This document shows positions 1-13,700 of a stretch of 64,000 nt of DNA, piece after piece. The stretch is from Epiperipatus broadwayi (lineage: Eukaryota > Onychophora > Udeonychophora > Euonychophora > Peripatidae), in the NCBI GenBank assembly GCA_028023455.1, contig JAQFVV010013087.1, forward strand, positions 1-64,000. The letters are read 5' to 3'. The notes below the pieces were generated by a model that was given only the letters and a program-made list of their open reading frames with translations, searched no databases and had not been told where the DNA came from. Position 1 is the first letter of the stretch. Every line of letters starts with the position of its first letter. The translations under genes were made by a program, and so were the position numbers.

Positions 1-524
1 AGAGATCTAATTTCATATTCATTTTGCTACTAATATCTTTCATATCTTCTTTAAAAGAAACAAATCTAATACTATTTTTATTACTCTCCTCTTTCATATC
101 TTCATTAAAAGAATCAAATGTAATACTATTTTTATTACTCTCCTTTTTCATATCTTCTTTAAAAGAATCAAATCTAATACTGTTTATATTACTCTCCTCT
201 TTCATATCTTCTTTAAAAGAATCAAATTTCATATTCATTTTATTCACTGAATTAGCAAAACCTTTACTCATTAATTCAAAATGCTTCGTGAAATCTAACA
301 TTGAGAAGTCCTCTATATTTTTCTCAGTTTTTATTACTTCTTTCTCTACTGTTTTAAAAATTTTCTCTTTCTCCTCCTCTATTTCACTATCCATATTTTG
401 AGTATTTTCTACTATTGTCTCAAAATCTACTAATTTCTCTATTTATTTTTTCTCCTCATAACTATTATCCTCAACAATAAAATTAGACATCTCAACTTCT
501 AAATTTTTATCCCAGTTATTCATT
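1..524 (-). pseudogene. Gag-like coiled-coil protein remnant of a Ty3-type element (runs off the left edge)
   Basis: The reverse strand reads from an ATG at 524 (MNNWDKNLEVEM...) into a lysine/glutamate-rich protein, broken by an in-frame TAA at 443-445. After the stop the same frame stays open to the window edge. It contains four copies of an 18-residue unit (54 bp; consensus near DSFKEDMKEESNKNSIRF) at 41, 95, 149 and 203. The composition predicts a coiled coil, like the N-terminal half of the intact Gag at 13982-15991, but I see no close sequence match. The link to a retrotransposon comes from position: a primer-binding site and LTR-like sequence follow upstream on the same strand. The plus-strand reading frame here is the antisense shadow of these repeats. 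The stop codon marks it as decayed. The capsid domain would lie outside the window, so the Gag call is inference. Confidence 0.55.
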
Positions 525-1070
525 TCTATATTCTTTAAAATTCAGTTCTAATAATATACAGTACTTATTATCAATCTTTTCATAAAATAATTCCCTACCA
601 ACCTTTTCATCTCCACCTAATTCACTTCCACAATAAATCATAAAATATCACCTCTTAAAACTTTACACTATTTATTATTAACCAATTATATAACTACAAA
701 TAACAAAATTGTGTCATTTCATTAATTTTTCACACCTATGATCCACAGACAATTTGCACATAATATATTATATTCAATTTCCATTTACAATATCTTTATA
801 ATTGGCATGGTCATAGTACAAAATAATTGTTTGCCACATTTGCATAATTTACATACTTATTTGCTTATTAATTTACAAATAAACTAGTATTTTAATTTTT
901 AAATAATTGTATTATAGATACCATATGAAACTATGATAACTTTAATAATAAAATATTTATTCCAATATTATAATTAACATCTAACAAATTATAACTACGA
1001 TTGTAGAAATACTAAACTATTTTTATTAATAAATCTATAACTATCACTCTATCCCCTAATATATATCGAT
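525..1070. other. Probable 5' untranslated leader of the left-edge LTR element
   Basis: AT-rich sequence between the Gag-like start and the primer-binding site. No open frame of note is seen on either strand. Its place makes it the leader of the minus-strand element. Confidence 0.35.
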
Positions 1071-1091
1071 GCCCTGAAAGTTGTGGCACCA
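1071..1091 (-). promoter_or_regulatory. tRNA primer-binding site of family-B LTR element, copy 1
   Basis: On the minus strand this reads TGGTGCCACAACTTTCAGGG followed by C. It starts with the TGG expected opposite a tRNA 3' CCA end and shares its overall pattern with the sites at 53185-53207 and 16375-16396. It separates the Gag leader from the LTR-like sequence that begins at 1092, as expected for a 5' primer-binding site. Confidence 0.6.
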
Positions 1092-4000
1092 AAATCCTTA
1101 TTACCGTTTGTACCGTCACTTCCAGAAAATATATATATATTATAATAAAATGTGACTAGCTCAGATAAATGGTTATGCTCGGCTAAAAATGTGTATAACT
1201 ATTATTAAATATTTTACAACACTATATCTTATCAGATTTATTCTAACTAACAGAAAAATTAATATGGTTCGATATCATGCACTAACCAAATAAGTATTTA
1301 TTAAATCATGAGACTATGAAGTGAATTTACAAGTGACAATATGAATTTACATTGAGCCCATGTCCCACAAAACACTACCTCAATGGCATAAGAATACTAT
1401 TACCTCTTTATTACCTTAACTAATACATCCATAGCACTCCTATGTCTTTTACAAGAATTAACTAACTAAAATAATATTAATAAATAGATTTTAATCTTTT
1501 ATCAAAAAAATAAAACTAAAATAATCTCAGGTTCTTTTAATTAGCTTAAAGTAATTGTAATTCCTGCAGATAGGCATGATAAGGGAATTAATATCAAACC
1601 TAACTACACCTAACTTATAATAATAATAAAGAACTAATAATAACAATATCCAGTGTATAAGTTAACCTTATCTATTTTTATTATACTACTAATCATTAAA
1701 AAATAAGTAAATAATCTACATGTCTTTTATCTTCATATAGTATCTTAATTAAGAATATGATAAAATCTTATAATTTAATAATATGTGGCAATAAATAATA
1801 TTATACTCTTATATTGTGCATTATAATTATTTTGTGACCATCATAACAATAATATGTTAATGTCAATGAATTTATATAAAATCATATTAAGAAAATACTG
1901 TACTTCTTTAAAAAAAAGATTTAATTCATATCTGTATAAATATTATGTTTTAATTCAAATTATCTGTTGTCATATGTTGTGGTGTAAAATAACTGATTCG
2001 ACACAATTTTATAAACAAGTTTAACAAATTTTATTACATTAACTTTAATAAACAACTTATATACACTATTTACATTCCAAGAGGAAAATAAAAAAAAAAA
2101 AAAATTACATTATTTCCATTACCCCAAATTACTGAACTATTCTAGACATTTATTAATTTTTTTTGAAAAATCACAGTTAATAGTATTTATGAACCTGAAT
2201 TTTTTAAAAAAAATCATTTAATATCAAATATTACTATGGTATGCTTTCATCAAAAAAAATATACATCATTTGTGTAAAATATATATATATATATATAATT
2301 AACAACTAAAATGTTATACTAAATATACCATAGATATCATGTGGTTGTTCAAAGGCATTCATTTATTAATAACATTCTCACAGCGTCTGCGCAATTAGCT
2401 TAACAGGCTATCATTCTATCGTAAATATAGTTATCATATATTATATCTCCTAATTAGTATCAATTTAATATCAATTAAATGTGTGCACTGGTATAACTCC
2501 TTAATATTGAGTAACATTTATCAATTATATAATTATTTATTTCATTCCAATATTATTCTATTATAATATATTACTAATTAAAATATGCAATACATGTAGG
2601 TATTTTTTTCCTAAAAAATAATACTTAAAGTTGTTCAACAATTTTTCAAAAAAAAAAAAAAAAAACTTTACTTATAAATTACACATCTTCATAAAGTTAC
2701 TAGATTAAAATAAAATAAAAAATTATATGATTCTTTTCTTGATTTAACTTTTATTCTCTACTTTACTTGAATTGATCATATTCACATGATTACTAAAATC
2801 ATATTCTATTCGAATTTCATACTAATAAAATTCTATATTTAAATATCGTTTTAATCTCATTTTAATCTATTTTCAATTCACTATCCTTTGTTTTAAAATT
2901 GACATACAAACTCATCCCTATACCTCGTCAAAATACTTGCAATATACTCTTAAACCAACAAATAAATTTGCATATAAAATATTAATTTAAACTATCTAAT
3001 CATACCGAAAAGATTACTTCACTTCTTACTAATTTGTGAACAAAATACAAAAAAAAAAAAAAAAGACTTGTACCAATATAATAAATCAATACTTTCCATA
3101 TAACAGGAATATTAAAGTTCCGTCACGAAATAATCATACAATTACTTCCCTCATTAAGTTATAATAAATTTCTACTATAAAATAAAAGTATGCATATTTT
3201 AAAAATAAAATAAATTTCTATAAATCTTAAGCGTGTACAGTGTATTGCGTATCCATACATTCATTCAAAATCATATAATATTTGGTTCAGCTAAAGAGAA
3301 GGAAAACAAAAATACATTAAAATTAATATTATACAATCATTACCATAAGTGATATTCCAACTTGTTAATCACTTAGACGATGTCTTCTCGAACCATAAAT
3401 TAACAAAATAACGTACATCACAATCAAAGTAAAATATAAGGCTTTTAAGTTATTAAAAAAAAAATCCTTTATGAAAATTACGTATTATATTAATAAATAA
3501 TTAATTATTTTATGTATCTTTCTTACCCCTAACAGATAATAAACAACATAATACTAATATTAGTGAAATAAATCAAAAAAATATCTACGTTAAAACTCCC
3601 ATGTTGTTTACACGCAATAAAATATTCTTTTTCCTCGGGTAATGAAACTACCAAACAACAACTGCTTCCTTTTCTTCATAGTGCATATGCTTAAATAGTT
3701 TTCATAAAATAAGACGAACAGCATTTTTTTTTTTTTAAATTATAATAATAAAATAAATAAATAAGTTCCACCATAAATAAATAAATAAGTCAACTTTAAA
3801 GGATCCAATTTATTAACAAAGAAAAATTCTTCAAAAGTTATTACTTTCCTAGGGTGAAATGATGTCGTGTAGTGTTTTTTTCTTTAAATATGATAAAATT
3901 GATTCGGGCGTCCCATACACTTATTGCGCATTTCTTAAAATTTTTCAGAAAAACATTTTTTTTTAAAATCCTTCTATATAACCAGCATACAGAATTTTAA

Positions 4001-4650
4001 TACCATGACAAATTCTTTTCTGTCTACAGCTATTTATTTGCTATTAAAGTTTCCAAATTATCGGCTTTAAAAATCATTTACATACGTATAGTATTTTAAA
4101 ATAACAAAGGCTTACTATGTCAGGTATTTCAGTAATTATCTGTAATTTTCTGCAATTTTTTTTTTTTACAAAATATCTATTTTTTAAAATTACTACAAGT
4201 TTTAAATTTATTTCTTTTACCGTATTATTTTGCTGGTCTTATATAAATATTGTCTTTTCATATGATGTCCAACATTTTAACTTTACCCATACATAATTTA
4301 TTTTAATTAACACGGCTTCAACTATATTTTTAATCAAATATCTCCAATATACTTTATATAAATGTTGTACTTCCATGATTATTTGATAGCAAAATTAGGC
4401 TTTGATAGAAACGATCGATATGGGATTATGAATAACTAGCACTGCATATTCATACGGTACAATTTTTTTAATTTATTAAACTACTCTCTTTAAAAACTAA
4501 TAACTCTTATGAGAGTGGTTATAATTTTTTACTTTGCTGTATTTAATAGCACACTTAACTAACAGAAGAAAAAGCACCCTAAACAATTGAACATCGGCTT
4601 TTTATCCCGGAATAAATTACCCACTTGATTGGTAAATTAAACAATCACCT
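1092..4650 (-). mobile_element. Long LTR-like sequence, family B, copy 1 (left limit firm, right limit uncertain)
   Basis: Starting next to the primer-binding site, this stretch can be followed block by block against 53208-55300 (same orientation) and 41700-43574 (opposite orientation). Shared blocks include 'CCTCAATGGCATAAGAA' near 1380, 'AATAATCTCAGGTTCTT' near 1522 and 'CATGATAAGGGAA' near 1577. A purine-poor block near 1985-2060 ('TTTTATTA...ATAAACAA') and a weaker match near 2350-2400 also align. Similarity is good to about 2060 and patchy after that. A possible promoter (CCAAT, then GATAAAAAG on the minus strand) lies near 4590-4640; if it belongs to U3, the LTR is over 3.5 kb. No coding frames are seen. 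Confidence 0.55.
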
Positions 4651-5560
4651 TGCTAACCTATTTACATATCTGCCAACAATACAAAATCAAAACTAAAAAT
4701 AAATAATGACTCATCTAATATTTATTATTTATTACATTATTTAATTCTTAAATTAACTTCTATCTTTTATTTAAATCCATTAAACATTTTTTTAAAAATA
4801 TATTTTTTTACTTTATCTCACTTTTAACTTTTATAAGTCTACTTTTCCTAAGCAAACTAAAATCTACTTTTATTCATTATATTCATTTTTTTAAAATAGT
4901 ATTTTAAAAAAATAAGATTTAATATTTCACACTAATTACTTTTTATCTCGTGATAGCCAATATAATATTTTTAATTTTTATAATAGAATTTTAAAACAGT
5001 TTTGCAACTTTACTAAAAAACTCACAAGCATATGTTTACATATGTCTATCTGTCACATGACTTACAACACAGATAGAAACGCTTGTAATTATCTAAAAAT
5101 AAACTAACAATCTAATTTTTGTAAAATAAAATATTTTTAAACAAAATAAAATAATAATTCGATATTTAAAAATTTACTATTCATCTTGTATTATATACTA
5201 TTAATAACAAAAAAAATATTCTACATTCACTTACTATTATTTTTTTATCGTCAATAAATATATCATTCATTTAACTTTAAGTTGTCATTTCTTAAACTTT
5301 AGCTTTAAACATCTTTTTCCAAAATATATTAATGCAGTATTGATCATGGCCAGTTTTCCCAACCATATAATATCATTTTCCCCATTGAACCGACTCTCTC
5401 AAATATTAGCACAACTTCACTTATCAAATATTCATAGTTTACTTTAATTAAACTTTTGAAAGATTATAAATAAAAATCAACATCACACAGCTGAAATATA
5501 TCTTGAATTTAAATTTTTTTAATAAAATTGATAGAACAATTTATGAAGACCCATATGAAA
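4651..5560. other. AT-rich DNA without recognisable genes
   Basis: No open frame above background and no element terminus that I can identify. It may include the far end of the family-B LTR or its flank. Confidence 0.3.
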
Positions 5561-5570
5561 GGGCACTATA

Positions 5571-5630
5571 TATATTGTAACGGAAATAAGGAATTTGTAA
5601 CGGAAAGAAGACATTTATAACTGAAATAAT
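5571..5630. repeat. Short degenerate tandem repeat
   Basis: About three copies of a 20-22 bp unit resembling TTGTAACGGAAATAAGGAAT are arranged in tandem. The third copy is diverged (TTATAACTGAAAT). Confidence 0.5.
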
Positions 5631-6539
5631 AATAAATTGATAGAAAATGATCCTTTATTAACATATATGCTTATCTAATCTGTTATTTGTAACAGTAAGT
5701 AAACATTGTCACAGTATAGATAAATAGATGAGTGATGAAGTGATAGTTGCCATAATTCAATAACTAAATATAACATTATAGCCCGATTGCAACTATCCCA
5801 AACATTAATTCTGTCACATTAGTAATGAAATAAATAAGTTATCTCATTTCTCCATGTAAAATAACAAAATTGTCAAAACTATCATCATTAAAGATTTAAT
5901 AATATCTAAATATTGGGGATGTCATTTGAACAATAAAACATACTGGCCACTGTCATCAAATAAAAGAATATTAAATATAGCAACTGAATAAAATTACCCA
6001 CTTTGAGATTCCTGGAGTGCATTATACTTATCTCCCATACTAGGTTCTTTTAACAAAGAATCATTCATATTCTTCTTTCCAACCATATAAGACCATTCAT
6101 GGTCACATGCACACACTGGTACTATTCATGACAACTTATAAAATATATATTATATAAAGTTAATATTATGATGTTGGAAAGGGATTATATCACTCTTTAT
6201 TCAGTTTAGCTAAGTATATGTGTTTTCCCATAAGCGCCACTAGATTGTTTTAAATCTAGATAAATATCTGTTTAGAGTGTACTGATTTCAAACTCATTTG
6301 GTACATTTTTATCACACATGACTTGGATGACTAATGAAAAAAATGACATTCTTACACTTTATCTATATCGATAAAATTACAAGATACCAATATTACCAAA
6401 ATTTATATTATAGATCAAAGACTCTTATAGACATTGCTAGCTCATTTTATGTATATTGATGAACAGACAAGTATCATCTTATTAATGGCTTCTAAACAAG
6501 CATCGTGAAAACCATTATTAATATTGATGGCCATTTAAC

Positions 6540-7470
6540 TAGATTATTTATCACAATATAAAGGTGATAATGATGATGATAATAATGATGAATGATAATA
6601 ATAGTGATATCATAATAATAATGATAATAATAGTGATATCATAACAATAATGATAATAATAGTGATAGTGATGAGACTAGCCATAGCTTATTAATAAACT
6701 CACAACAATAAATTAATCTTTCTAAACTCATATGCATTTATTAAAAATTATCCTATTTCAAACTGAGATTTAAATATTACATTTACTAGCATTTATATAA
6801 GTTTATAGTTATTTACTAAAATACTTTTATAGTTAAAACCAGGATTTAATAATACTAGTGATGATGAATGATCATCATGAATCTCTATGCATGATATTCA
6901 TCTTTCTATAAACGCCTATTTATTAAAATATATTAATACTGTTAAACATTGGATTGAGTGATTATAATTTATTAATGATGATGATGGCGATCATAAATCT
7001 TATATAGTATTATTTGAACCATTTTAACCAATAACACAATATCCATCTTTGATGAGGATGATCATAATTCATGGACACAACCCAATTTTAGCTTTTCTAC
7101 TATTGAACTATAATTATTAAAATTTGGTTATTATCAAGCCTAATCCTTAAATATTTAAAGATAAATCAACATTCCTGTTTACTTAACATTTTGCGAGCGC
7201 TTAATATTTGCAAGTGATCGCTCAATATTTAGAATGCCGATGATACTTAATATCTACGAGCAATGATGATGAATTAAAATGATAGAATCAAGACAAGAAA
7301 AACATAACAATATTTTTTTAATAAGAACTCGGAAAACCAATTAAGATATATATAATTATATTTTATTAATACTATTACTCTTTCTTTCTTTCTTTAAAAT
7401 CAAATCAATAATTGAATAAATGGCTTATTAATAATACTGACTGAGTGATCTTAGTAATATTAATGAAAAA
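6540..7470. repeat. Degenerate satellite-like array rich in GATGAT
   Basis: Near 6595-6665 three copies of a roughly 29-bp unit (ATGATAATAATAGTGATATC...) sit in tandem. Further right, related blocks recur at loose spacing of about 180-200 bp. They combine a 'TCTTTCTA...ATTTATTAAAA' segment (near 6718, 6900 and weakly 7475) with a GATGATGATGA/GATCAT segment (near 6860, 6976, 7050 and 7265). I read this as an old, diverged tandem array, but alignment is only by eye in AT-rich sequence. No coding potential is seen. Confidence 0.35.
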
Positions 7471-8078
7471 CTGAGCCTCTCTAAATAGTTTCATTCATTT
7501 ATATTGCCAATCTTTGGTCAAACAAACTGACCACCTGCATATCTTGTCTTGAGATAAAAGATAAAAAATCAGAGTTTGACAAGTTGATGTTCTATCGCGA
7601 TTTTACAGGAATGTTAATAATCATGCTTTATTACATCAAAGCACACCCTTTATAAAAATAATCTTAGTCACAGATAACACAAACAATAAACCTGGCAATC
7701 CATAGTCACTAGCAATAGGTGTAAAAGCATTTTTGTCTTTATACAGACATTTTCATTCTTTCACACTTTTTTGCACGTGTACATTTTTTTAAATCTCCTA
7801 ATCTACTAATCTGATCACCTTATTTTACACTTTCTGAATGTTTTATTTTACAGAAATAAAACTAAATAACTGAATATATTAATTATTTAATAAGAAAAAT
7901 AATATATTAAAATATCATTTCTTATAACATTACATTCATTCACCACTTATTAATTTATCAACTATATATTACACATACAATATATGTACACATAAATCTA
8001 TATATATATAAAAGAAATTTTTTTTAAGTAATATATCTGTGTGTTTGAAATGAGTCATATACATATATATATATATAT

Positions 8079-10176
8079 TATAACGGGACGGCCTTAATCA
8101 TCCCAGTTGGTGTATTAAATGTAATATAATCAATTATATTTAATGTTTAGAAGTCATTAACTTAATGCTTCATAGTTAGGTTCACCAAATATAACAGAAT
8201 GGATTATATTTAAAATCTAAGTTAGTCTTGTTAAATATAAAGGGATGATTAAATTCCTTAGAAAGAGGATACGCATTTCACTACAATCGAACTTTGGGTC
8301 TTCAAGTAGAATGCTAGAAATGAATCGATGAAATACCAAGTCCATGATTATATATACCTTTATTATGCTAGCTCATTAATCTTTAAATAAGTTTAAATAC
8401 AATTTAGACCAGGTCATCCATCTTTCATCCCTCTTTCAGTCACCATTATGCCACGATATTTAAACTCACGGAGAATTTGCAATCAGCTCATTTCAGGAAT
8501 AATTTCAAAACAAGTTATTTCATATGCCTTTATATAAGCATTAATTATAACTATTATTCATATGATATTTATAATACTAGCATATATATAATATAATTCA
8601 ATAATGATTAGACAAAGAGATCACGTTAACAAATCAATATTTAATAAACAATAAAAAATATAATAGAATAGATAATAAAATATTAATAAATAAATACGGA
8701 TGAATTTTATCATTTTAAAAGAATATTAATAAATGATATTTTTTTATTTAATACCCCATGATAAAACTCAATACTATAATAAACTTTCAAAAATTAAAGA
8801 AAATAGCTTAAATTAATAGATATATAAAAACAATATCTGGGTTCAAAAATTAATAATTTATGTAACTTATTAACTTATTTACCGTTCTTATTTATATGCT
8901 TCACAATTACCCATATATAGGTATTATTTACCATTGTATAACTTATATATTATATGTATTTTTAATACATAAAAATACATTAAACGTTTACAATATTACG
9001 TAGTAAACACAATATAATCCTGTTTAAGATATCTGTCAAATAATAACTATTTTTTTATATCCCTCATCTAATTTGATGAATTATGTTAAGCTTTCAATTA
9101 ATTATATTTAATAATAAATATAATTTTCCTATCAAGATATAAAATGATGCGATGCCAAATTTGAAATAAAGATAATAATAATAATAATAATAATAAACAT
9201 ATTAAAATAATATAAGCATTATTATAATATATATAAATATATAATAAAGGAAACTTATTTATAAGAGAGTTGAGAGTAGGTATTGAAGTCTATAGTTCAT
9301 CATCCTAATGAAGATCTTTTACGAAGTATATTATTAATCCATTGGTATAATGATGATTTTATTTATCCATAGACGATAAACTGTTAACAATATCCAATGA
9401 TTTGATTAATGTGAAATAAAATAAATATTCTTCGAATGTAGATGTTCTTAATCTTCATTTTTGTATTATCCTTAGACGTTCTATATATCTAATATTTCAA
9501 AATATTTTAAAATAGCATGCAAGGTTGGTTTCGAAACCTTTTACGATATAATAAGTGTACTACTCAGTGCACATTGTTTTATCCTTAATATATATAATTA
9601 TCTTAAATTTATATATATCCGAAGAATAATGGAAGAGTTAAAACAACGTAGTTTCAAAACTTAAACAGACGTTCTTTTCTTTTATATTGCTATTCCTTTA
9701 AGATTGAGTAGAAAATTAAATATATTTTCCTTGCAAACTTTGAATCCACAAATTATTTTAATTTGGAAAAGTTAATATTTAAATTCCAATCGTTAAATAG
9801 TAGTATTGATAAAAGAAAAATAATATTTTTTTAAAGAGAAATGATTTTCTTTTTTCCTTCGTTTTTTTATATCCAGAGCACGAACGAATCTGCTCGTGTG
9901 TTATATAAGTTCATGCTTAATTCAACTATCAATTGTTCCACTGACATTAAGATTTAATAATAAAATAAAAAAATATATAAGTATTTATTCTTAACTTCAA
10001 ATCTGGCATTTTACTCAAAAGCTTAAGGTATATATTATTTAAAACTTAAATGTATATATAAATAGTACATATATGTTACATAATAAAATAGTCAAATATA
10101 AATTTATATTTATAAATAATTTCACAAGAGATAAAACACGCTAGACCAATAATAATAACTGTAAGTTACTATTATA
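8079..10176 (-). mobile_element. Possible 3' LTR region of the Ty3 element (matching 5' LTR not found)
   Basis: The element's polypurine tract lies at about 10177-10191, so a 3' LTR would be expected from there toward lower coordinates. At 8079-8095, just after an (AT)n tract, TATAACGGGACGG loosely resembles the bases beside the primer-binding site (TATAATGGGTCG at 16399). That would make the LTR about 2.1 kb. I could not find the body of this stretch repeated beyond 16397, so the assignment is inference from position. No genes are seen inside it. Confidence 0.25.
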
Positions 10177-10191
10177 TTTCCCCTTCCCTTA
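10177..10191 (-). promoter_or_regulatory. Candidate polypurine tract of the Ty3 element
   Basis: The minus strand reads TAAGGGAAGGGGAAA, the longest purine run downstream of pol. A tract of this type primes plus-strand DNA synthesis in LTR retrotransposons and normally sits directly before the 3' LTR. It lies about 530 bp after the pol stop. Confidence 0.4.
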
Positions 10192-10724
10192 GGAAATTTA
10201 AAATTTTAATTTAAGTTAAAATTTTAAACACTTACAACTATTTTAGTATATTCTTATAGTTTAATTGCATTTATAGTTGGATTTTATGAAGGGTTAATTT
10301 TTTTTTTTAACTGTTATATCTTCCTAATACTTGGGCTATTTTATTCTTGTGATAATGATCAAAAATAAAAAAAAATTAAGGACTTTGATGGGTTAATATT
10401 TTTTTTTATAAAAAAAAATAAAATAAAAAAAAATAATGTGTTTCCTTCTTGGACCACAAATATATTTACTAGCCTTATTCCTGCTTCTTTAAGACTTATG
10501 GATTTGAAAAGGACTAAATAAATACTAGAGTATCCATTTATAAATATGAATTGACTCTATGGTTTTAATTATTTTAAGGCATTAAAGAATACCCTCACCA
10601 AAGCTAATGTTTTTAACTATACTTCTCTTTACATTGATCACTATTATTATTATTTTTTATACAACCGTATGGTTTACACTGCCCAATTCTTATCTTGGTC
10701 TTCACCTCATTTCTTTATAAAACA
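10192..10724. other. 3' untranslated region of the Ty3 element
   Basis: AT-rich DNA with several T and A runs between the pol stop and the polypurine tract. No frame resembling an env gene is seen. Confidence 0.4.
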
Positions 10725-13700
10725 TTATAAGCAGCCAAAATATGGTTTTAAAATTCGTGAATTGTATGTACCACGAATCTCTCCTTCTTGGTTAATCCAA
10801 AATGCATTTGGACCTGCCCTTTTAACGATAGTATAAGGTCCTTCATATGTATTGAAGAATTTATGGTATTTATTCTCCAATGGTTTGCTGGGATGGAAAG
10901 TCTTTATCAAAACTTTATCTCCGACTTTAAATTCATAAATACATTTTTTTTTATTTTGACTTCTATTATTTGCCATTTTAACAAGTTGTTTATGAGCTTG
11001 TAAAATATCATTTTCTCCATTTATTTTGGGTTTATTAATAATAGGTTTATATTTTTTAAATAATATAGGTATAATTTGATGAAAGTGTAGTCGGATGGGC
11101 GAGAATCCTGTAGATTCATTTAAACTCCAATTGATATAGTCTACTACACGTTTTGTCTGCTTTACCCAACCCTTGTGCTCCTCTTCTAAATAGGTCCTAA
11201 ACAAACGTCCAAGCTCCCGCATAATACGTTCGCATGGATTTGATTGTGGATTCCTAATAGAGATTAGCACATGTTTTATTTTTGATATGTCTACCCATTT
11301 CTTCCATTCCCTAGATAGAAAAGGTGTACCATGATCAGTTAGTATGGTTTTTGGTTTTCCTATCATTGGGAATTGGAGAGTACTCAATACTTTGATTGTA
11401 TGTTTAGTATTGGCTTGGGGTATCGGGTAAGCAGCAACATATTTGGAAAAGAGATCATAAGTGACTAATAAATATTTTTGTTTGTTAAATGGAGGCAAAG
11501 GCCCATAATAGTCAATTGCTAAGATCTCGTTTGGTCTTTCTGGAATGATAGAATTAATTGAATTAATATAATTTTGGTTTACTGATTTAGCTCTTAAGCA
11601 AATTAGACAATCTTGGAGTGATTTTAAGATGTCTTTATACATTTTTGGCCAGTAAAACCAATTCTTTAGGGTGTGTTCTGTCTTATGAGCACCATAATGC
11701 CCGTATAGACAGTGTACGTATTTTATGAGTGGGTCACGTAAAGACTTTGGTATTATTGTCCTCCACTCATCAACATTATCATTCACTTTATATAGTAAGA
11801 CCTGTTGTTCTAATTTAAAATGGTTAAGATCTTTAGGTGCATCCAAAACTTCCTCCCCTAATAAAACTTTTATAATTGGGTTTAATTCTGGGTCATTAAA
11901 TTGTATTTCTTGTAAGTTTTCCAACTCGTTCTCTACATTACTATCAGCCATCACATTGACATTTGTAATGTAGGCGTTGTCTACCATCAAATGATTTTGT
12001 TCTGACCTACATGGATTTCGACTAAGCACATCAGCCACGATATTCTCGGATCCTTTGCAATAATGCACAGTGTAATTAAATTCCTGTAGTAGTAAACTCC
12101 ATCTAACTAGACGACTATTAGTCAGATAACTATGATTCAGGAATTCAAGGCTTTTGTGATCAGTGATCACTATCACCTCTGATCCGAGTAGCATTTGTCG
12201 AAATTTTTGGAAAGCCCAGACTATTGCTAGTGCTTCCTTCTCTGTAACCGTGTAATTTATTTCTGGACCTTTCAAGAGCCGGCTTATAAAGTAGAGGACA
12301 CCTGGTTGGCCATCCTCTTGGATTTGGGACAGTGTTACCCCTAATCCAAAACCACTACTATCTGTTTGAACAATGAATGGTTTATTAAAATCAGGGAAAG
12401 CTAACATGGTTAACTCCAAAAACCCTGTTTTAATATTCTCAAATGCACGGTCTTGTTCTTCGGTCCATTTCCAACGTTCATCTTTTCTAATCAATTTTAA
12501 CAACGGTTCCATGTGGTCTGAGAACTTCTGATAGAAACGGTTGTAAAAATTACATAGACCTAAAAATGATCTAATTTGTTTTCGGGTAGATGGTTTAGGA
12601 AAGTTTTGAATGGCAGAGATCTTCTCTGGATGAGGTCTTATCCCATTGCAACCAACAATATGACCTAAGAAGACTACTTGGTTGGAAACTAAAGTACTCT
12701 TCTTGAAGTTAATTTTTATACCTTTCAGAAAACACTCTTTAAAAAATATAGATAAATGTTGAAGGTGTTCTTCAACTGTGGTGGATGCAATAATTACATC
12801 ATCCACATAAATAATTATGATTTGTTTTACCTCAGGAGATAAAGTCTTATCTAAACATCTGATTAGACCTGCACCACTATTTATCAATCCAAATGGCATC
12901 CTATTAAATTGGTATGTAAAACCCTCATAACGGAAAGCAGTATATTGGCGATCTTCTGGATGAAGTTCAATCTGCCAATAGCTGGAGGTTAAATCGAAAG
13001 TAGAAAATACCTTCTTATTTCCAAATTTCATGAATAAGTCATGTATGGGTGGTGGTATATTTCTGTCTGGGACAGTAATTTTGTTTAGTTGTCTAGCATC
13101 CAAACAAAATCTCATCGACCCATCTTTCTTCTTCACAGTTACTACTGGATTACAGTAAGGTGAAGAGCATTTGGAAATGATTTCCCAATCCAGCATTTTA
13201 TTAATTTGCTTAGATATATCTTCCCGATATTGGTATGGAATAGGATATGATTTAGATTGAAATGGTTGATCATGAATTAATCTAATTCTCTGTTGGAATC
13301 CCTTTATCACTCCTGGTATGTCTGAGAAAATAGAATTAAATTCTCTTATAACAAATCGTAATTTTAACATATCATCACTTCCAAGCAAGTTGGATTCTGC
13401 GAGTTTACTCTCTAAAAGTGTTTCTGAAATGCTAGATGTTATAGAGTCAACTTCAATTTGATCATATCTTGGAAGCAATGTCATCTCTAAGACTTCATCA
13501 TTAATTTTAACTGTTTTATTACAGAAATCAATTACACAAGTGTTCAAATGTAGGAAGTCTGCCCCTAAAATAACATTATGAATCAAACCATTCAAAATTA
13601 AAAATACATGATAGAGAGTTGTTTGGCCGATTTTAATCTCAACCCAAATTTGTTTTTGGATTAACTTAGCTTTTCTACTGTTAGCCATGGTAACCTGCAT

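Noticed and set aside
24-401. 125-residue plus-strand frame with Ser/Phe/Leu repeats
   Set aside because: Antisense of the Gag-like coiled-coil repeats, which make better sense on the minus strand.
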